Assembly (NCBI GenBank): GCA_964484195.1
Contig: CAZAER010000022.1
Coordinates: 1 to 64,000 of the forward strand
Direction: 5' to 3'
Source of the DNA: JALHOP01 sp964484195
GTDB lineage: Bacteria > Myxococcota > XYA12-FULL-58-9 > JALHOP01
DNA length: 64,000 nucleotides
The notes under the pieces were generated by a model that ran no database searches, had not been told where the DNA came from, and worked only from the letters and a program-made list of their open reading frames with translations. Positions 42,798-52,291 of this stretch are shown here, in pieces. Numbering within the stretch: position 1 is the stretch's first letter; each line of letters begins with the position of its first letter. The translations under genes were made by a program, and so were the position numbers.

Positions 42798-44768
42798 ATG
42801 ACATCCGTTCAATCAACGGGTAAGGCCCAAGACCGTCTGGTTTCCGCCAAATCCGGCGAAGCCGCGCCCAGCGCGAAGTCTGTCGCCCCGGCGGTGGTCC
42901 CGCAGCGAGGCAAGACGACGGCGCCCGACGCTTTCGCGCTGACGACCGGTGCCCAGAAGGTCGTGGCCGTGCAGCCTTCCGAGCGCCAAGCCCTGGGGAT
43001 GGAGCTCGAGGTCATTTTCGCCAAGATCGACGAGCACTACGGCCCACGTCTCATGAAGGCCGAGAGCATCGGCTTGGACTGGGCCGCGCTGAAACAGGAG
43101 TTTCGCCAGAAGGTCCAGACCATCAACACCCTCGATGAGTTCTACTTCTTGGTCTCGGCGTTCCTGAGCCGGCTCGATGACGCCCACGTGAGCGTCACCC
43201 TTCCCAGCTCGAAGACCTTCTCGCTGCCCATCCAGCTCTCCGACACGCCCGAAGGTCTGGTCGTGAACTACGTAGGCATCACCGCCGATGGGAGCATGGA
43301 ACGGGCCCCCGCGGTCGGCGACATCTTGGTCGCGATCGACGGCAAGAGCCCCGAGGCTTTCCAGGCTCAGTACCCCCAGCTCAACAAGTTCGGAAACAAA
43401 GAGACCAACAAGGCGATGTTCGCGCGCACCTTGTCCGGCATCTCGGAGTCGCAAGGCATCTCGCTCGCGACCTTCCCGAAGGAGCTGACGTTCACTCTGC
43501 GCTCGGCGGACGGCGAGACCTACACCACCAAGGCTACCTACATCGAAAATGGTGTCGGGCTGATCGGCCGGCCGCTGCGTGGCGTGAGCTTGCAGGGCGC
43601 GTCGCTCTTCACCGGAGGCCGCGAGGAGACCGCGTCCAATCCGCTCGGCAAGCTGATGGACCACCCGATCTTCGCCACGGCTCTCAAGGCCGCGCGGAGC
43701 GGCGCCCGTGAGCGTCTCGAGAAGATCGCGGCGTTGATGGAGCGCCTCGACAATCTGGTCGACCTGCGCGCCCAGTTCTCGTGGCTCGGGGGTAGCAACG
43801 CCCTCGAGGGTCAGGGCCAGAAGATCCAGATGGGCCACGAAGAGCCGACCTTCAAGCTCCCCGCGGACTTCAAGCGCATCAAGCTCCCCGTCGGTCTCGA
43901 CATGGCGGTGAACGGCACGCTGTTCGCCGGCACCTTCGAGCACAATGGCAAGCGCGTTGGCCTGCTGCGCATCGCTTCGTACGTGCCGAGCGTGATGCCC
44001 ACTTCGCCGCTGTTGATCCGCTATTACATGAAGCAGCTGCGCGAGAAGAGCGACGTGCTCATCATCGATCAGCAAGACAACCCGGGCGGCGCCGTGGTCT
44101 TCTCGGACCTCCTGCTCAAGGGCCTCATGGGCAAGCTCGATCCCGAGAAGCACATGCGCTTCGCGGTGAAGCCCACGCAGTCGTTCTTGCGTATGTACGC
44201 CGAGCTCATCGAAGCGCTCGAGCAGTCGGGTGAAGACGAAGGCATCGGTACGGACGCTAAAGCGGACTTCATCGCGCGGCTCCAGGCCGACCTCGACAAG
44301 GTGAAGCTGGCGTACGAGCGCGGCGACGACTTGAGCGAGCCCATCGCCTTGTCGACGGTCAGCGAAGTGCTCGACGTGTTGCTCACCAACAACTCGATCA
44401 TGAAGGCCGCCATGTGGGCCCTGGGCGTGAAGGACGAAGAGACCTACGACAAGCCCGCGCACTTCTTGATCAACCAGATGGACTTCTCCGGTGGTGACGC
44501 AACGCCCGCGAACTTCCAAGACTACGGTCGCGGACAGCTCATCGGTGTCGGCACCGCTGGCGCCGGTGGCAGCGTCGAGGAGCACCAGCACCGCATGAAG
44601 GCCGAGTTCACCTATCGCCTGACAGCGAGCCTGATGGTTCGGCCGGGTGGGCGCTACGTCGAGAACTACCGCGTTCTGCCCGACGTGAATTTCGCTACCA
44701 CCGCGCAGGATTATCGCGATGGTCACTCGACGTTCCTGCCGCGCTTGCTCGAGAAGATTGGGCTCTGA
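42798..44768 (+). CDS. S41 family (tail-specific/C-terminal processing) peptidase
   Basis: A 656-residue peptidase. A PDZ-like segment (about 150-210: FSLPIQLSDTPEGLVVNYVGITADGS) is followed by the catalytic core. DNPGGAVVFSDLLL matches the core strand-loop, and the Ser nucleophile is in NQMDFSGGDATPANFQDYGRG. The N-terminus is Ala/Lys-rich and disordered with no signal peptide, unlike most periplasmic S41 enzymes. A long insert (250-340) is of unknown role. AGGAG lies about 8 bases before the ATG. It is monocistronic. A cytoplasmic or otherwise exported protease is possible; the substrate is unknown. Confidence 0.84.
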   Translation: MTSVQSTGKAQDRLVSAKSGEAAPSAKSVAPAVVPQRGKTTAPDAFALTTGAQKVVAVQPSERQALGMELEVIFAKIDEHYGPRLMKAESIGLDWAALKQEFRQKVQTINTLDEFYFLVSAFLSRLDDAHVSVTLPSSKTFSLPIQLSDTPEGLVVNYVGITADGSMERAPAVGDILVAIDGKSPEAFQAQYPQLNKFGNKETNKAMFARTLSGISESQGISLATFPKELTFTLRSADGETYTTKATYIENGVGLIGRPLRGVSLQGASLFTGGREETASNPLGKLMDHPIFATALKAARSGARERLEKIAALMERLDNLVDLRAQFSWLGGSNALEGQGQKIQMGHEEPTFKLPADFKRIKLPVGLDMAVNGTLFAGTFEHNGKRVGLLRIASYVPSVMPTSPLLIRYYMKQLREKSDVLIIDQQDNPGGAVVFSDLLLKGLMGKLDPEKHMRFAVKPTQSFLRMYAELIEALEQSGEDEGIGTDAKADFIARLQADLDKVKLAYERGDDLSEPIALSTVSEVLDVLLTNNSIMKAAMWALGVKDEETYDKPAHFLINQMDFSGGDATPANFQDYGRGQLIGVGTAGAGGSVEEHQHRMKAEFTYRLTASLMVRPGGRYVENYRVLPDVNFATTAQDYRDGHSTFLPRLLEKIGL

Positions 44769-44812
44769 CCAGCCGTTGTGAACTGGCGCGCAAAGCGCAA
44801 TAACAGCGGGGC

Positions 44813-45646
44813 GTGCTCAAGTTCGCCAAATACCAAGGCACCGGGAACGACTTCCTGGTGGTCGACAAGCGGGCGGGAGGAGTGCCTCTCGCCGCCGACG
44901 TCGTCGTGCGCTTGTGCGACCGGCATCGCGGGGTTGGCGGTGACGGTGTCTTGACCCTCTGGAAAGAGGCCGAGCACGACTTCCGCATGCAAGTGCAGAA
45001 CGCCGACGGCTCCGAGTCGGAGATGTGCGGCAACGGGCTGCGTTGCGTCGCCCGCTACGTGCACGATCACACGACCCACGCGGGTGACAGGCTCACTGTC
45101 CGCTCCGGCGATGGCACCTACGTCATCGAGCGCGTGCAGACCGGCGTGTACCGCGTCGACATGGGACGGCCGACCTTGGACAGCCCGCAGCTGCCTCCCG
45201 AGTCGCGGGGCCGCGCGCCGTTCACGCTCTCGGCCGGCGAAGCGCATTTCGACGCCGTCGCGCTCTCCTTCGGCAATCCGCACGCGGTGATCTTCACGGC
45301 CGAGGACCCGATGCTGCTCGCCACGACCTACGGGCCGCTGCTCGAGCGTCACCCGTCGTTCCCCGAGCGGGTCAACGTGTCGTTCGCGCGATCGCTGGCG
45401 CCCGGACGTTTCGAGACCGTGGTCTTCGAGCGCGGCTCCGGCATCACGCAGGCGTGCGGCAGTGGCGCCTGCGCCGTCGCCATCGCGGCGGTGTGGAGCG
45501 GCCGCACGCAGCGCGACCAAGGCATCGAGATCGCTTTGCCCGGTGGTGTGCTCACCATCAGCGTCGACGCGGGTGACCGGGTGCTCTTGCAAGGCCCAGC
45601 GGAGCTCGTCTTCGCTGGCGAGGTCGATGAGACGCGGCTTCGCTGA
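44813..45646 (+). CDS. dapF: Diaminopimelate epimerase
   Basis: A 277-residue cofactor-independent racemase that converts LL-DAP to meso-DAP for lysine and peptidoglycan. The opening KYQGTGNDFLVVD, the first catalytic Cys in MCGNGLRC and the second in QACGSGACA are all present, with the conserved RHRGVGGDG loop. The start is GTG at 44813. It is the first gene of a plus-strand operon with a TAP-like hydrolase (20-base overlap) and an ABC exporter. That context suggests cell-wall precursor flow. Confidence 0.95.
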   Translation: MLKFAKYQGTGNDFLVVDKRAGGVPLAADVVVRLCDRHRGVGGDGVLTLWKEAEHDFRMQVQNADGSESEMCGNGLRCVARYVHDHTTHAGDRLTVRSGDGTYVIERVQTGVYRVDMGRPTLDSPQLPPESRGRAPFTLSAGEAHFDAVALSFGNPHAVIFTAEDPMLLATTYGPLLERHPSFPERVNVSFARSLAPGRFETVVFERGSGITQACGSGACAVAIAAVWSGRTQRDQGIEIALPGGVLTISVDAGDRVLLQGPAELVFAGEVDETRLR

Positions 45647-46970
45647 GGTCGTTCTCTCGCTCACCATCGTCGCCTGTACGCCGGAGCGGACAGGTGGCAC
45701 CGCTCCGCGCTTCGAGGACTGCGCTCTCGGCGGCTCCTCGAGCAGCGCCCGCGTCCAGGCACGCTGCACGAGCATCGATGGGCTGAAGGTCGCCGTCTTG
45801 CACGCCGAGGGCGGTCTGCGGGCACCCGATCCGCTGTTCTTCATTCCGGGTGGGCCCGGGCAAAGCGCCTTCGCGGCATTTGCGCAGGTCGCGGGGGCTT
45901 TCGCGCTCATCCGCAGGCATCGCGACATCGTCATCGTCGAGCCGCGCGGCGTCGGTGAGTCGGAGCCTCTCGTTTGTTCGGCCCCGTTGCCGGACGACCT
46001 GCGGTCACCCGATGCGCTATCGCGGTTGAGGACCTGCGCCGCCGAGCTCGGCGACAAACCGAGCTTCATCAACACGAACGCTGCGGTGCGTGACCTCGAG
46101 ATGGTTCGTGGTGCCCTGGGATACGGGGCGATCAATCTTTACGGTGCGTCATACGGGACGCGCGTCGCCTTGCAGGTGGCGAAGGCCCGCCCGGACCTCA
46201 CGCGATCCCTCGTGCTCGACGGTGTCATCGCCCCGGAGACGAGCTTGGGGGTCGACCAGGCCAAGGCCACGCAGCAGGCCTTCGAGGCCATGGCGAAGCG
46301 CGCTGGGTTCACGACGCCGAGCTTTTCGCCGCCTCGGGCGACGCTCGAGGTGAGGCATCCCGTGAGCGGCGAGCCGACACGCATCGAGCTCGACGAGCGC
46401 CTGGTGCAGGACACGCTGCGGATGATGCTCTACCAGAGCGAGCTCACCGCCCTGATTCCGCGTGTGCTCGAGGAGGCGGCCAGCGGCAACCTCGTTCCAC
46501 TCGCGACGCAGGCGATGCTCGCACGCGCGAGCGTCGAAGAGGCGGTCAATCCGCTCGTTTATCTCTCGGTCGTGTGCGCGGAGGACATTCCGTTCTTGCG
46601 GCCTGGTGACGACGCCGGTGGTCCGTTCGCGTCGCGCATCACTGAGCTCGTCGAAGCTTGCAAGAGCTGGCCAGTCGCTCGAGCGGACATGGCACTGAAG
46701 CAGTCCGTCGAAACCTCTGCACCGATGTTCCTGGTGTCCGGTGCAGCGGACCCGGTGACGCCGCCCTCGGAAGCCGAGAAGGTGGCAACGCACGCGAAAC
46801 ACGCGCGCCACTTGGTCCTCGCCGATCAGGGTCACATCGGTATCGTGCGCGGGTGCGTGCCGCGCTTGGTCGCTGACTTCATCGATGATCCTATGGCGAC
46901 GGAGCTCGACACGAGCTGCGCCGCGCGCACGTCGGCCTTGCCCTTCTTCAAAGGTGCGAACGGGCCATGA
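45627..46970 (+). CDS. Lipoprotein alpha/beta hydrolase, TAP/tripeptidyl aminopeptidase-like
   Basis: A 447-residue exported hydrolase. The ATG at 45627 gives MRRGFAEVVLSLTIVAC with lipobox Cys; longer open sequence upstream is out of frame with dapF and not credible. The core has the oxyanion loop FFIPGGPGQSAF, nucleophile elbow YGASYGTRVAL (Ser), the acid in VSGAADPVTP and the His in DQGHIGIV. The C-terminal TAP-like segment (APMFLVSGAADP) places it with Streptomyces prolyl and tripeptidyl aminopeptidases. It probably trims peptides at the cell surface. It overlaps dapF by 20 bases and the ABC ATPase by 4. Confidence 0.86.
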   Translation: MRRGFAEVVLSLTIVACTPERTGGTAPRFEDCALGGSSSSARVQARCTSIDGLKVAVLHAEGGLRAPDPLFFIPGGPGQSAFAAFAQVAGAFALIRRHRDIVIVEPRGVGESEPLVCSAPLPDDLRSPDALSRLRTCAAELGDKPSFINTNAAVRDLEMVRGALGYGAINLYGASYGTRVALQVAKARPDLTRSLVLDGVIAPETSLGVDQAKATQQAFEAMAKRAGFTTPSFSPPRATLEVRHPVSGEPTRIELDERLVQDTLRMMLYQSELTALIPRVLEEAASGNLVPLATQAMLARASVEEAVNPLVYLSVVCAEDIPFLRPGDDAGGPFASRITELVEACKSWPVARADMALKQSVETSAPMFLVSGAADPVTPPSEAEKVATHAKHARHLVLADQGHIGIVRGCVPRLVADFIDDPMATELDTSCAARTSALPFFKGANGP

Positions 46971-47689
46971 TCACGGTCACCGGCCTCACGAAATCGTTCG
47001 GCGCGACGAAGGCCGTGAGCGACGTCACCTTCACGGCCCGCGATGGAGAAGTGACGGGGCTGCTTGGGCCGAACGGCGCGGGCAAGACCACGACGTTGCG
47101 CATTCTCTCCACCATCTTGCGCGCCGATAGTGGCGCCGCACGTGTCGATGATCTCGACTGCGCTGACGATGCCACCGCGGTGCGGCGGCGCCTCGGCGTG
47201 GTGAGCGCCGGTGCCGGCCTCTATCCACGCCTCACGGCGCGTGAGCACGTCTTCTATTACGGCCGCCTCCATGGTCTCGCCGACAGCGCGCTGGAGACCC
47301 GCTGCGCGAAGCTCGCCGACGAGCTGCAAATGCACGACATCATCGATCGCCGCGTCGCCGGATTTTCGCAGGGCGAAAAGCTCAAGGTGAACATCGCCCG
47401 GGCGTTGGTGCACGACCCGCGCACGGTCTTGCTCGACGAGCCCACCAACGGGCTCGACGTCATCGCGACGCGCGCCATGCGCGGCATCATCAAGGGCTTC
47501 CGCGAACAGGGCCGGTGCATCGTCGTGTCGACGCACGTCATGCAGGAGGTCGCGGCCCTCTGTGACCGCATCGTCATCATCGCCAAGGGCCGGGTGGTCG
47601 CCGACGGCTCGGGCGGAGACCTTCTCGCGCACACCGGCGCGGTGTCGCTCGAGGATGCCTTCGTGAGCCTCGTCGGAGGCGTCGCATGA
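46967..47689 (+). CDS. ABC transporter ATP-binding protein (NatA-like exporter)
   Basis: A 240-residue nucleotide-binding subunit. The Walker A is GPNGAGKTTT, the Q loop reads VSAGAGLYPRLT (Gln replaced by Ala-Gly at this loop), the signature is FSQGEKLKV, Walker B is VLLDEPTNGLD and the switch His is in STHVMQEV. The GYPR-type loop and the start MITVTGLTKSFGATKAVSDV are typical of the NatA/CcmA/ABC-2 class that energises exporters. It overlaps the permease gene by 4 bases and belongs to the dapF operon. The exported substrate is unknown; NatAB exports Na+ in Bacillus. Confidence 0.88.
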   Translation: MITVTGLTKSFGATKAVSDVTFTARDGEVTGLLGPNGAGKTTTLRILSTILRADSGAARVDDLDCADDATAVRRRLGVVSAGAGLYPRLTAREHVFYYGRLHGLADSALETRCAKLADELQMHDIIDRRVAGFSQGEKLKVNIARALVHDPRTVLLDEPTNGLDVIATRAMRGIIKGFREQGRCIVVSTHVMQEVAALCDRIVIIAKGRVVADGSGGDLLAHTGAVSLEDAFVSLVGGVA

Positions 47690-48828
47690 GGGCGCTCCTC
47701 GTGGTCCTCGCCAAAGAGCTGCGCGACAATCTGCGCGACCGGCGGACGCTCTTCGTCGCCATGCTACTGCCGTTGTTCACCCCGATGACCGTCGGGCTCG
47801 TGCTGGTGTGGAACCTCCACAACCAGATCGAGCGCTATGACGCGCCGCTGACCGTGCCCATCGAGGGCAAAGCCGCGCTGGTGGAGAATGCGCTCATCGA
47901 GGCAGGCTGTATTCTCGTCCCGCGCGCCCAGGACGCGGCCTTCGACGTGGCGTTGCGCATCGATCCCGACTTCGAAGCCAAGGTGCGCCAAGGCAAGCCA
48001 GCCGAGCTCGAGCTGACCTACGACTCGGGCCGCCAAGACTCCGCCCGCGCCGCCAGCCGCGTGCGTGCCGCGCTCGAAGGGATCGCCCGCACGCTCGGCG
48101 CCGTGCGACTGATCGAGCGTGGGGTGAGCCCACAGATTCTCGCTCCGTTTGCGATAGCGGAGCGCGACCTCGCGACTCCAGAATCGCGCATGGCTTTCCT
48201 CTTCGCCGGAGTGCCGTTCACCCTCATCATGCTCGCCTTCATGGGCGGCCTGTACGTCGCCATCGACACCACGGCAGGGGAGCGCGAGCGCAATTCCTTC
48301 GAAGCCTTGATGACGAGCCCCGTCCCACGCGCCGCGGTGGCTTTCGGAAAGCTCGCGGCAGTGACCTTCTTTGCGTGGCTCGCCCTGGTGGTGAGCGCCG
48401 CCGGCCTCGTGTCGTTGCCGCACGTGTTACCCGCCCGCGCCCTCGATGTGCCGCTCAAGCTCGACCCGACGACCATCATCGCGTCGGTCGTCTTGTTGGT
48501 GCCGCTCACATTCCTCGCATCGGCATTGCAAACGCTGGTGGCTGCGAGCGCCAAGGGGTTCAAGGAGGCGCAAGCGACCCTGACGTACGTCGTGCTCGTG
48601 CCCATGGTGCCAGCGATGGTGCAGATCCTGGTTCAGCCCGAGCCACGCGCCGCCATCATGTGGATTCCGGCTTTCTCCGAGCAGATCATCATCGATCAGT
48701 GGCTGCGTAACCAAACCGTCGCCCCGGGGCTCCTGGCGCTGACCCTGGTGTCGACCAGCCTGCTTGCATTGTTGCTCGCATGGGGGGGTGCGCGGCGGTA
48801 CGGTGATGAGCGCACGTTCTTGCCTTGA
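47686..48828 (+). CDS. ABC-2 type permease (NatB-like)
   Basis: A 380-residue membrane subunit of an ABC-2 exporter. It opens with LVVLAKELRDNLRDRRTLF, the typical cytoplasmic interface helix. There is one transmembrane helix (about 30-50), a large extracellular domain (about 55-180, with KAALVENALIEAGCIL), and five or six helices at 185-375 (MAFLFAGVPFTLIMLAFMGGLYVAID, VTFFAWLALVVSAAGLV, ASVVLLVPLTFLASAL, LLALTLVSTSLLALLLAW). The GERERNSFEALMTSPV motif is the conserved ABC-2 signature. It is the last gene of the operon, and no terminator is evident. Confidence 0.87.
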   Translation: MRALLVVLAKELRDNLRDRRTLFVAMLLPLFTPMTVGLVLVWNLHNQIERYDAPLTVPIEGKAALVENALIEAGCILVPRAQDAAFDVALRIDPDFEAKVRQGKPAELELTYDSGRQDSARAASRVRAALEGIARTLGAVRLIERGVSPQILAPFAIAERDLATPESRMAFLFAGVPFTLIMLAFMGGLYVAIDTTAGERERNSFEALMTSPVPRAAVAFGKLAAVTFFAWLALVVSAAGLVSLPHVLPARALDVPLKLDPTTIIASVVLLVPLTFLASALQTLVAASAKGFKEAQATLTYVVLVPMVPAMVQILVQPEPRAAIMWIPAFSEQIIIDQWLRNQTVAPGLLALTLVSTSLLALLLAWGGARRYGDERTFLP

Positions 48829-48863
48829 ACCGTACTTGCCTTGAGTCCTAAGTCGGGAAAGCC

Positions 48864-50789
48864 GTGACCCCTTACCGCATCCTGTTGGTCGACGACGACG
48901 CGTTCTTCCTGCAGGTCTACGGCGACTTCCTGCGGGCGCGTGGCTTCGAGGTCGACTGTGTGGCCTCGGGCAAGGCGGCGCTCGAGCTCTTCGTCAAGGG
49001 CAAATATCGCCTGGTCGTCGCTGACCTCATCATGCCGCAGATGACCGGGCTCGAGCTCATCGAGCGCATCCGCGGGCTCGATGCCTTGCAAGACGTGGTG
49101 GTGGTTACCGGCGACGACGACGTGCGCACCGCGGTCCGCGCCATGCGGCTCGGCGTCTACGACTATTTGGTGAAGCCGGTCGAGCCCGAGGAGCTCGTGC
49201 ACGTCATCGACCGCTTGCACGAACGCTCGACGCTCTACGACGAGCATGCGCGGCTCCTCAACGAGAACATCGAGTACGCGGAGATCCAGCGCATCTTCCT
49301 GCGCGCATTGCGCATCATGCAGAGCCTCGAGCTCGAGACCGTCTGCGAACGCTTGCTCGAGACCATGAGCGACGTATCCGGCGCGCAGGGGGCGGCGTTG
49401 TGGCTCGCCCGCGACGACAGCAACGAGCTGTCGATGCACGGGTATCGCGGCCTCGTCGAGCCGGGGAACCTGGCGATGGCCTGGGATCCCGAGACCACGC
49501 CGGTGGCGCGCGAGCTGCTCGCTGGCCTGCCGGTTCCGACGACCCGTGATCTGTCGAAGATGATGGTGACGCACCTGCCGTCGCCGGCCCTTCTCGTGCC
49601 ACTCGCCAAAGAAGGGCGTCTCATCGGTCTGGTGCAGCTCGTCGACAAGCTCGGCGGCGGCTTCGACAGCCGTGACATCGGCCACGGCAAGATCCTCGCG
49701 GACGCGGCTGCGACCGCTATAGCGCACGCTCGGCGGTTCCGCCATCTCGAGCGCGTCGGCCTTCGTGACCCGTCCACGTCGGCGTACAACATGACGTATT
49801 TCGTCGACTACCTGGGCCGCGAGCTGCACAAGGCGCGGCGTTATCAGCGCAGCTTCTCGCTGGTGCAGGTATCCGTCGACAACCTCGAGCAGCTCAAGTC
49901 GAGCCTCAAGATCGACGTCATTCGCGAGGCGCAGCGTCGCCTCATCATGGCGATTGCCCAGACCCTGTCCGACATCGACGTCCTCGCGCGCGTCAACGAC
50001 GACGAGATGTTCCTGCTCTTGCCGGAGGCGGACTTCCTGCGCGGTCTGGTGTTCGTCCGCCAAGTCCGCGACGCCATCGCCAAGAATCCCTTCCTCGCCG
50101 AGATCGACCGCCTGCATCCTATTCGCGTGAGCTTCGGCCCCGCGGCTTTCCCGCGCGACGGTGACGATGTCGATCAAATCTTCGCCGCGACGGCGCGCCG
50201 CCTCGACGAATCGCGACGCAGCTCGTTCCGCAAGCTCCACCTCGAAGACCTCGATTTCTGGAGCGCGGTCGACGTGCTCGTCGGACCGGATGGCCCGTAC
50301 AGCGGCACCGGCCTGCGAAGCACGCGCCTCATGGCGATGACCGAAGACGAGCGCGGCATGTCGCGCCACGCGCTGTTCCCCGAGGGCGCCGTCGAAGACT
50401 TGCGCCGCAGCATCTTCGCCGAGGCCAACCGCCAAGGCAGACAACACGGTTGGCTCTACGTCGGCGGCAACTTCACCGGCGCCCCGGCTGATCGCAAATC
50501 GTTGCAGCAGCTCGGCCGCACCGGCGGCTCGGCCCTCAAGACCTACGTGCTCGGCCACAAGCGTATCATCGACATCGAAGACAGCTCGACGCTCACCCAT
50601 GTGCAGGCGCCTGGCGACATCTTCGACCGGCACGAGATCATGCTGCTGTTGCTCGAGCATGCGGCCTACGGCCTCATCGCACGCCGCCGCAGCGACGGAC
50701 GACTCTACGGCTTCCACACCGCGGACTGGACCCTCGTCGAAGCGCTCATCGACAAGCTCCAAGACGCCTATCACCTGCAGAAAGGGTAG
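48864..50789 (+). CDS. REC-GAF-degenerate GGDEF signalling protein
   Basis: A 641-residue cytoplasmic regulator. The receiver (1-120) has Asp10-12, acceptor Asp54 and Lys104. A GAF domain covers about 150-295. The GGDEF domain covers about 300-440, but the signature is NDDEM at residues 378-382, so cyclase activity is unlikely. The C-terminal 200 residues contain no recognised domain and end in DKLQDAYHLQKG. The start is GTG at 48864. It is coupled to a pseudo-receiver PATAN protein 5 bases downstream. It may be a binding or allosteric output instead of a cyclic-di-GMP producer. Confidence 0.82.
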   Translation: MTPYRILLVDDDAFFLQVYGDFLRARGFEVDCVASGKAALELFVKGKYRLVVADLIMPQMTGLELIERIRGLDALQDVVVVTGDDDVRTAVRAMRLGVYDYLVKPVEPEELVHVIDRLHERSTLYDEHARLLNENIEYAEIQRIFLRALRIMQSLELETVCERLLETMSDVSGAQGAALWLARDDSNELSMHGYRGLVEPGNLAMAWDPETTPVARELLAGLPVPTTRDLSKMMVTHLPSPALLVPLAKEGRLIGLVQLVDKLGGGFDSRDIGHGKILADAAATAIAHARRFRHLERVGLRDPSTSAYNMTYFVDYLGRELHKARRYQRSFSLVQVSVDNLEQLKSSLKIDVIREAQRRLIMAIAQTLSDIDVLARVNDDEMFLLLPEADFLRGLVFVRQVRDAIAKNPFLAEIDRLHPIRVSFGPAAFPRDGDDVDQIFAATARRLDESRRSSFRKLHLEDLDFWSAVDVLVGPDGPYSGTGLRSTRLMAMTEDERGMSRHALFPEGAVEDLRRSIFAEANRQGRQHGWLYVGGNFTGAPADRKSLQQLGRTGGSALKTYVLGHKRIIDIEDSSTLTHVQAPGDIFDRHEIMLLLLEHAAYGLIARRRSDGRLYGFHTADWTLVEALIDKLQDAYHLQKG

Positions 50790-50794
50790 GGACG

Positions 50795-52291
50795 ATGACC
50801 GCTGCGAAGAAGCGTACCATCCTCATCGCCGACCCCGACGTCGAGGTCGCGCGCTCGCTCAAGAGCGCCTTGCAGGAGCAATACGAGATCCTCGTGGCGC
50901 GCGACGGCTCGAAAGCGCTCGAGACCTCGGTGCTGCGTTATCCCGATCTCATTCTTTTCTATCGCAACTGTCCGCTCATCGGGGCGACCCAGTTCCTGCG
51001 CATCTTGCGCACCAATCCGCGGACCGAAGACATCCCGCTCATCGTTCTCTCGGACGAGGCGGTTGCGGCCGGCAGCATGCCGGGTTTTCTCGAGGGTATC
51101 CTCGTCAAGCCGCTGAACCTCGACGAGGTTCGCGCTCACATCGCGCAGGTGTTCCGCCGCTCCGATGCCGTCCGCGAAGTCGGACACGAAGCCGGCGCGG
51201 TGAGCGGCAACCTCGAGCAAATCTCGATGGCCGACCTGCTCCAGGTCTTCTCGATGAACCGTCGCACAGGCGTCCTGCAGTTGCAGGGCGGGAGCATCGC
51301 CGCCGAGGTCTTCGTCAACGAGGGCCGCATCGAAGAAGCCACCTGCGGGCCGACGCGCGGCGAGAAGGCGCTCTACCGCATCATCGGGATGAACGAGGGT
51401 CGCTTCTCCTTCGTGCCGGGGCGCCAGTCGCCGGTTCGTTCGCTGGACGCGACCACCGACGCGTTGCTCATAGAGGGCATGCGCCAGGCCGACGAGCTCG
51501 AACGCATGCGCGATGAGCTGCCGGCAGCATCGGTGCGCATCGAGCAGGCCATCGCCCCCGACGAAGTTCCGCCGGGCCTTCATCCAGTCAACGCCGAGAT
51601 CATGGCGTTGGTCGCAACCGGTCACGTCGCACGCGTCAGCGACGTCGTCGATCGCATCACCGCGACGGACCTCGACGCTTACCTCGCGCTACGCTCGCTC
51701 CTCACCGCCGGCTTCGTGCGCATCGTCGCTTCGGACGGTGTCGTCGATGGCAAGAGCTTGCTCACGCCTGACGAATCGTTCGAGCTGCGCTCGCGCTTGC
51801 GCCGTATCGGTTTGCCGCCGAGCTTCATGGGAGCGCCGAAGCTGGTGCTGGTGATGACCGACCCAGCGGATCTGCGCGCCACGGCCACGATGCTGCAGCG
51901 CTGGACGGAGTTCGAGCCAGCCGTCGGCGGCGACCCCGGGACCTTCGGCACCCTCGGCGTTCTCACTCTCGATCATGGCCTGGTGGTCGACGTCGTGGCG
52001 CTGTCGGCCGACCCTGCGCTCGCCCCGTTGGGCTACGCGCTGTCCGCGGGGGCCATCGCCGCCATCGTCATGGGACCGGCAGACGAGCTCAACGGAGCGC
52101 TCCGCTTGGTGGAAGTGGAGCGTCGCGCCTCGGTCGTATTCCTACGCTTCCCGGGTCAGCCCGCTATCGCGGAGGCTCCGCGGCGCACGATTTTGCCCGT
52201 GGCGAGCCTCGCCGAGGCCGAGCTCAGGCAAGCAGTGCAGACGGCGCTGCGGCATGGCGCAACCGCCGACCTGCGCGGCATGACGATCTAG
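50795..52291 (+). CDS. Pseudo-receiver with PATAN (DUF4388) domain
   Basis: A 498-residue protein. The N-terminal receiver fold (8-120) has lost its phosphorylation site: the strand reads PDLILFYRNCP, with Tyr56 where the acceptor Asp should be. Lys in LVKPLNLDE is kept. Residues about 137-230 match DUF4388/PATAN (GNLEQISMADLLQVFSMNRRTGVLQLQG, GRIEEATCGPTRGEKALYRI). The C-terminal half is of unknown fold with TDPADLRATATMLQRWTEF and a long hydrophobic tail. In Myxococcota PATAN proteins take part in protein-protein signalling and motility circuits. It is adjacent to the degenerate GGDEF protein, so both may be non-enzymatic adaptors. Confidence 0.8.
   Translation: MTAAKKRTILIADPDVEVARSLKSALQEQYEILVARDGSKALETSVLRYPDLILFYRNCPLIGATQFLRILRTNPRTEDIPLIVLSDEAVAAGSMPGFLEGILVKPLNLDEVRAHIAQVFRRSDAVREVGHEAGAVSGNLEQISMADLLQVFSMNRRTGVLQLQGGSIAAEVFVNEGRIEEATCGPTRGEKALYRIIGMNEGRFSFVPGRQSPVRSLDATTDALLIEGMRQADELERMRDELPAASVRIEQAIAPDEVPPGLHPVNAEIMALVATGHVARVSDVVDRITATDLDAYLALRSLLTAGFVRIVASDGVVDGKSLLTPDESFELRSRLRRIGLPPSFMGAPKLVLVMTDPADLRATATMLQRWTEFEPAVGGDPGTFGTLGVLTLDHGLVVDVVALSADPALAPLGYALSAGAIAAIVMGPADELNGALRLVEVERRASVVFLRFPGQPAIAEAPRRTILPVASLAEAELRQAVQTALRHGATADLRGMTI

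Noticed and set aside
42813..44726. A 637-residue antisense frame opposite the S41 peptidase.
   Set aside because: The sense gene has a ribosome site and S41 motifs; the antisense frame has neither.
48696..50774. A 692-residue antisense frame opposite the REC-GAF-GGDEF gene.
   Set aside because: Shadow of the sense gene; no recognisable domain.
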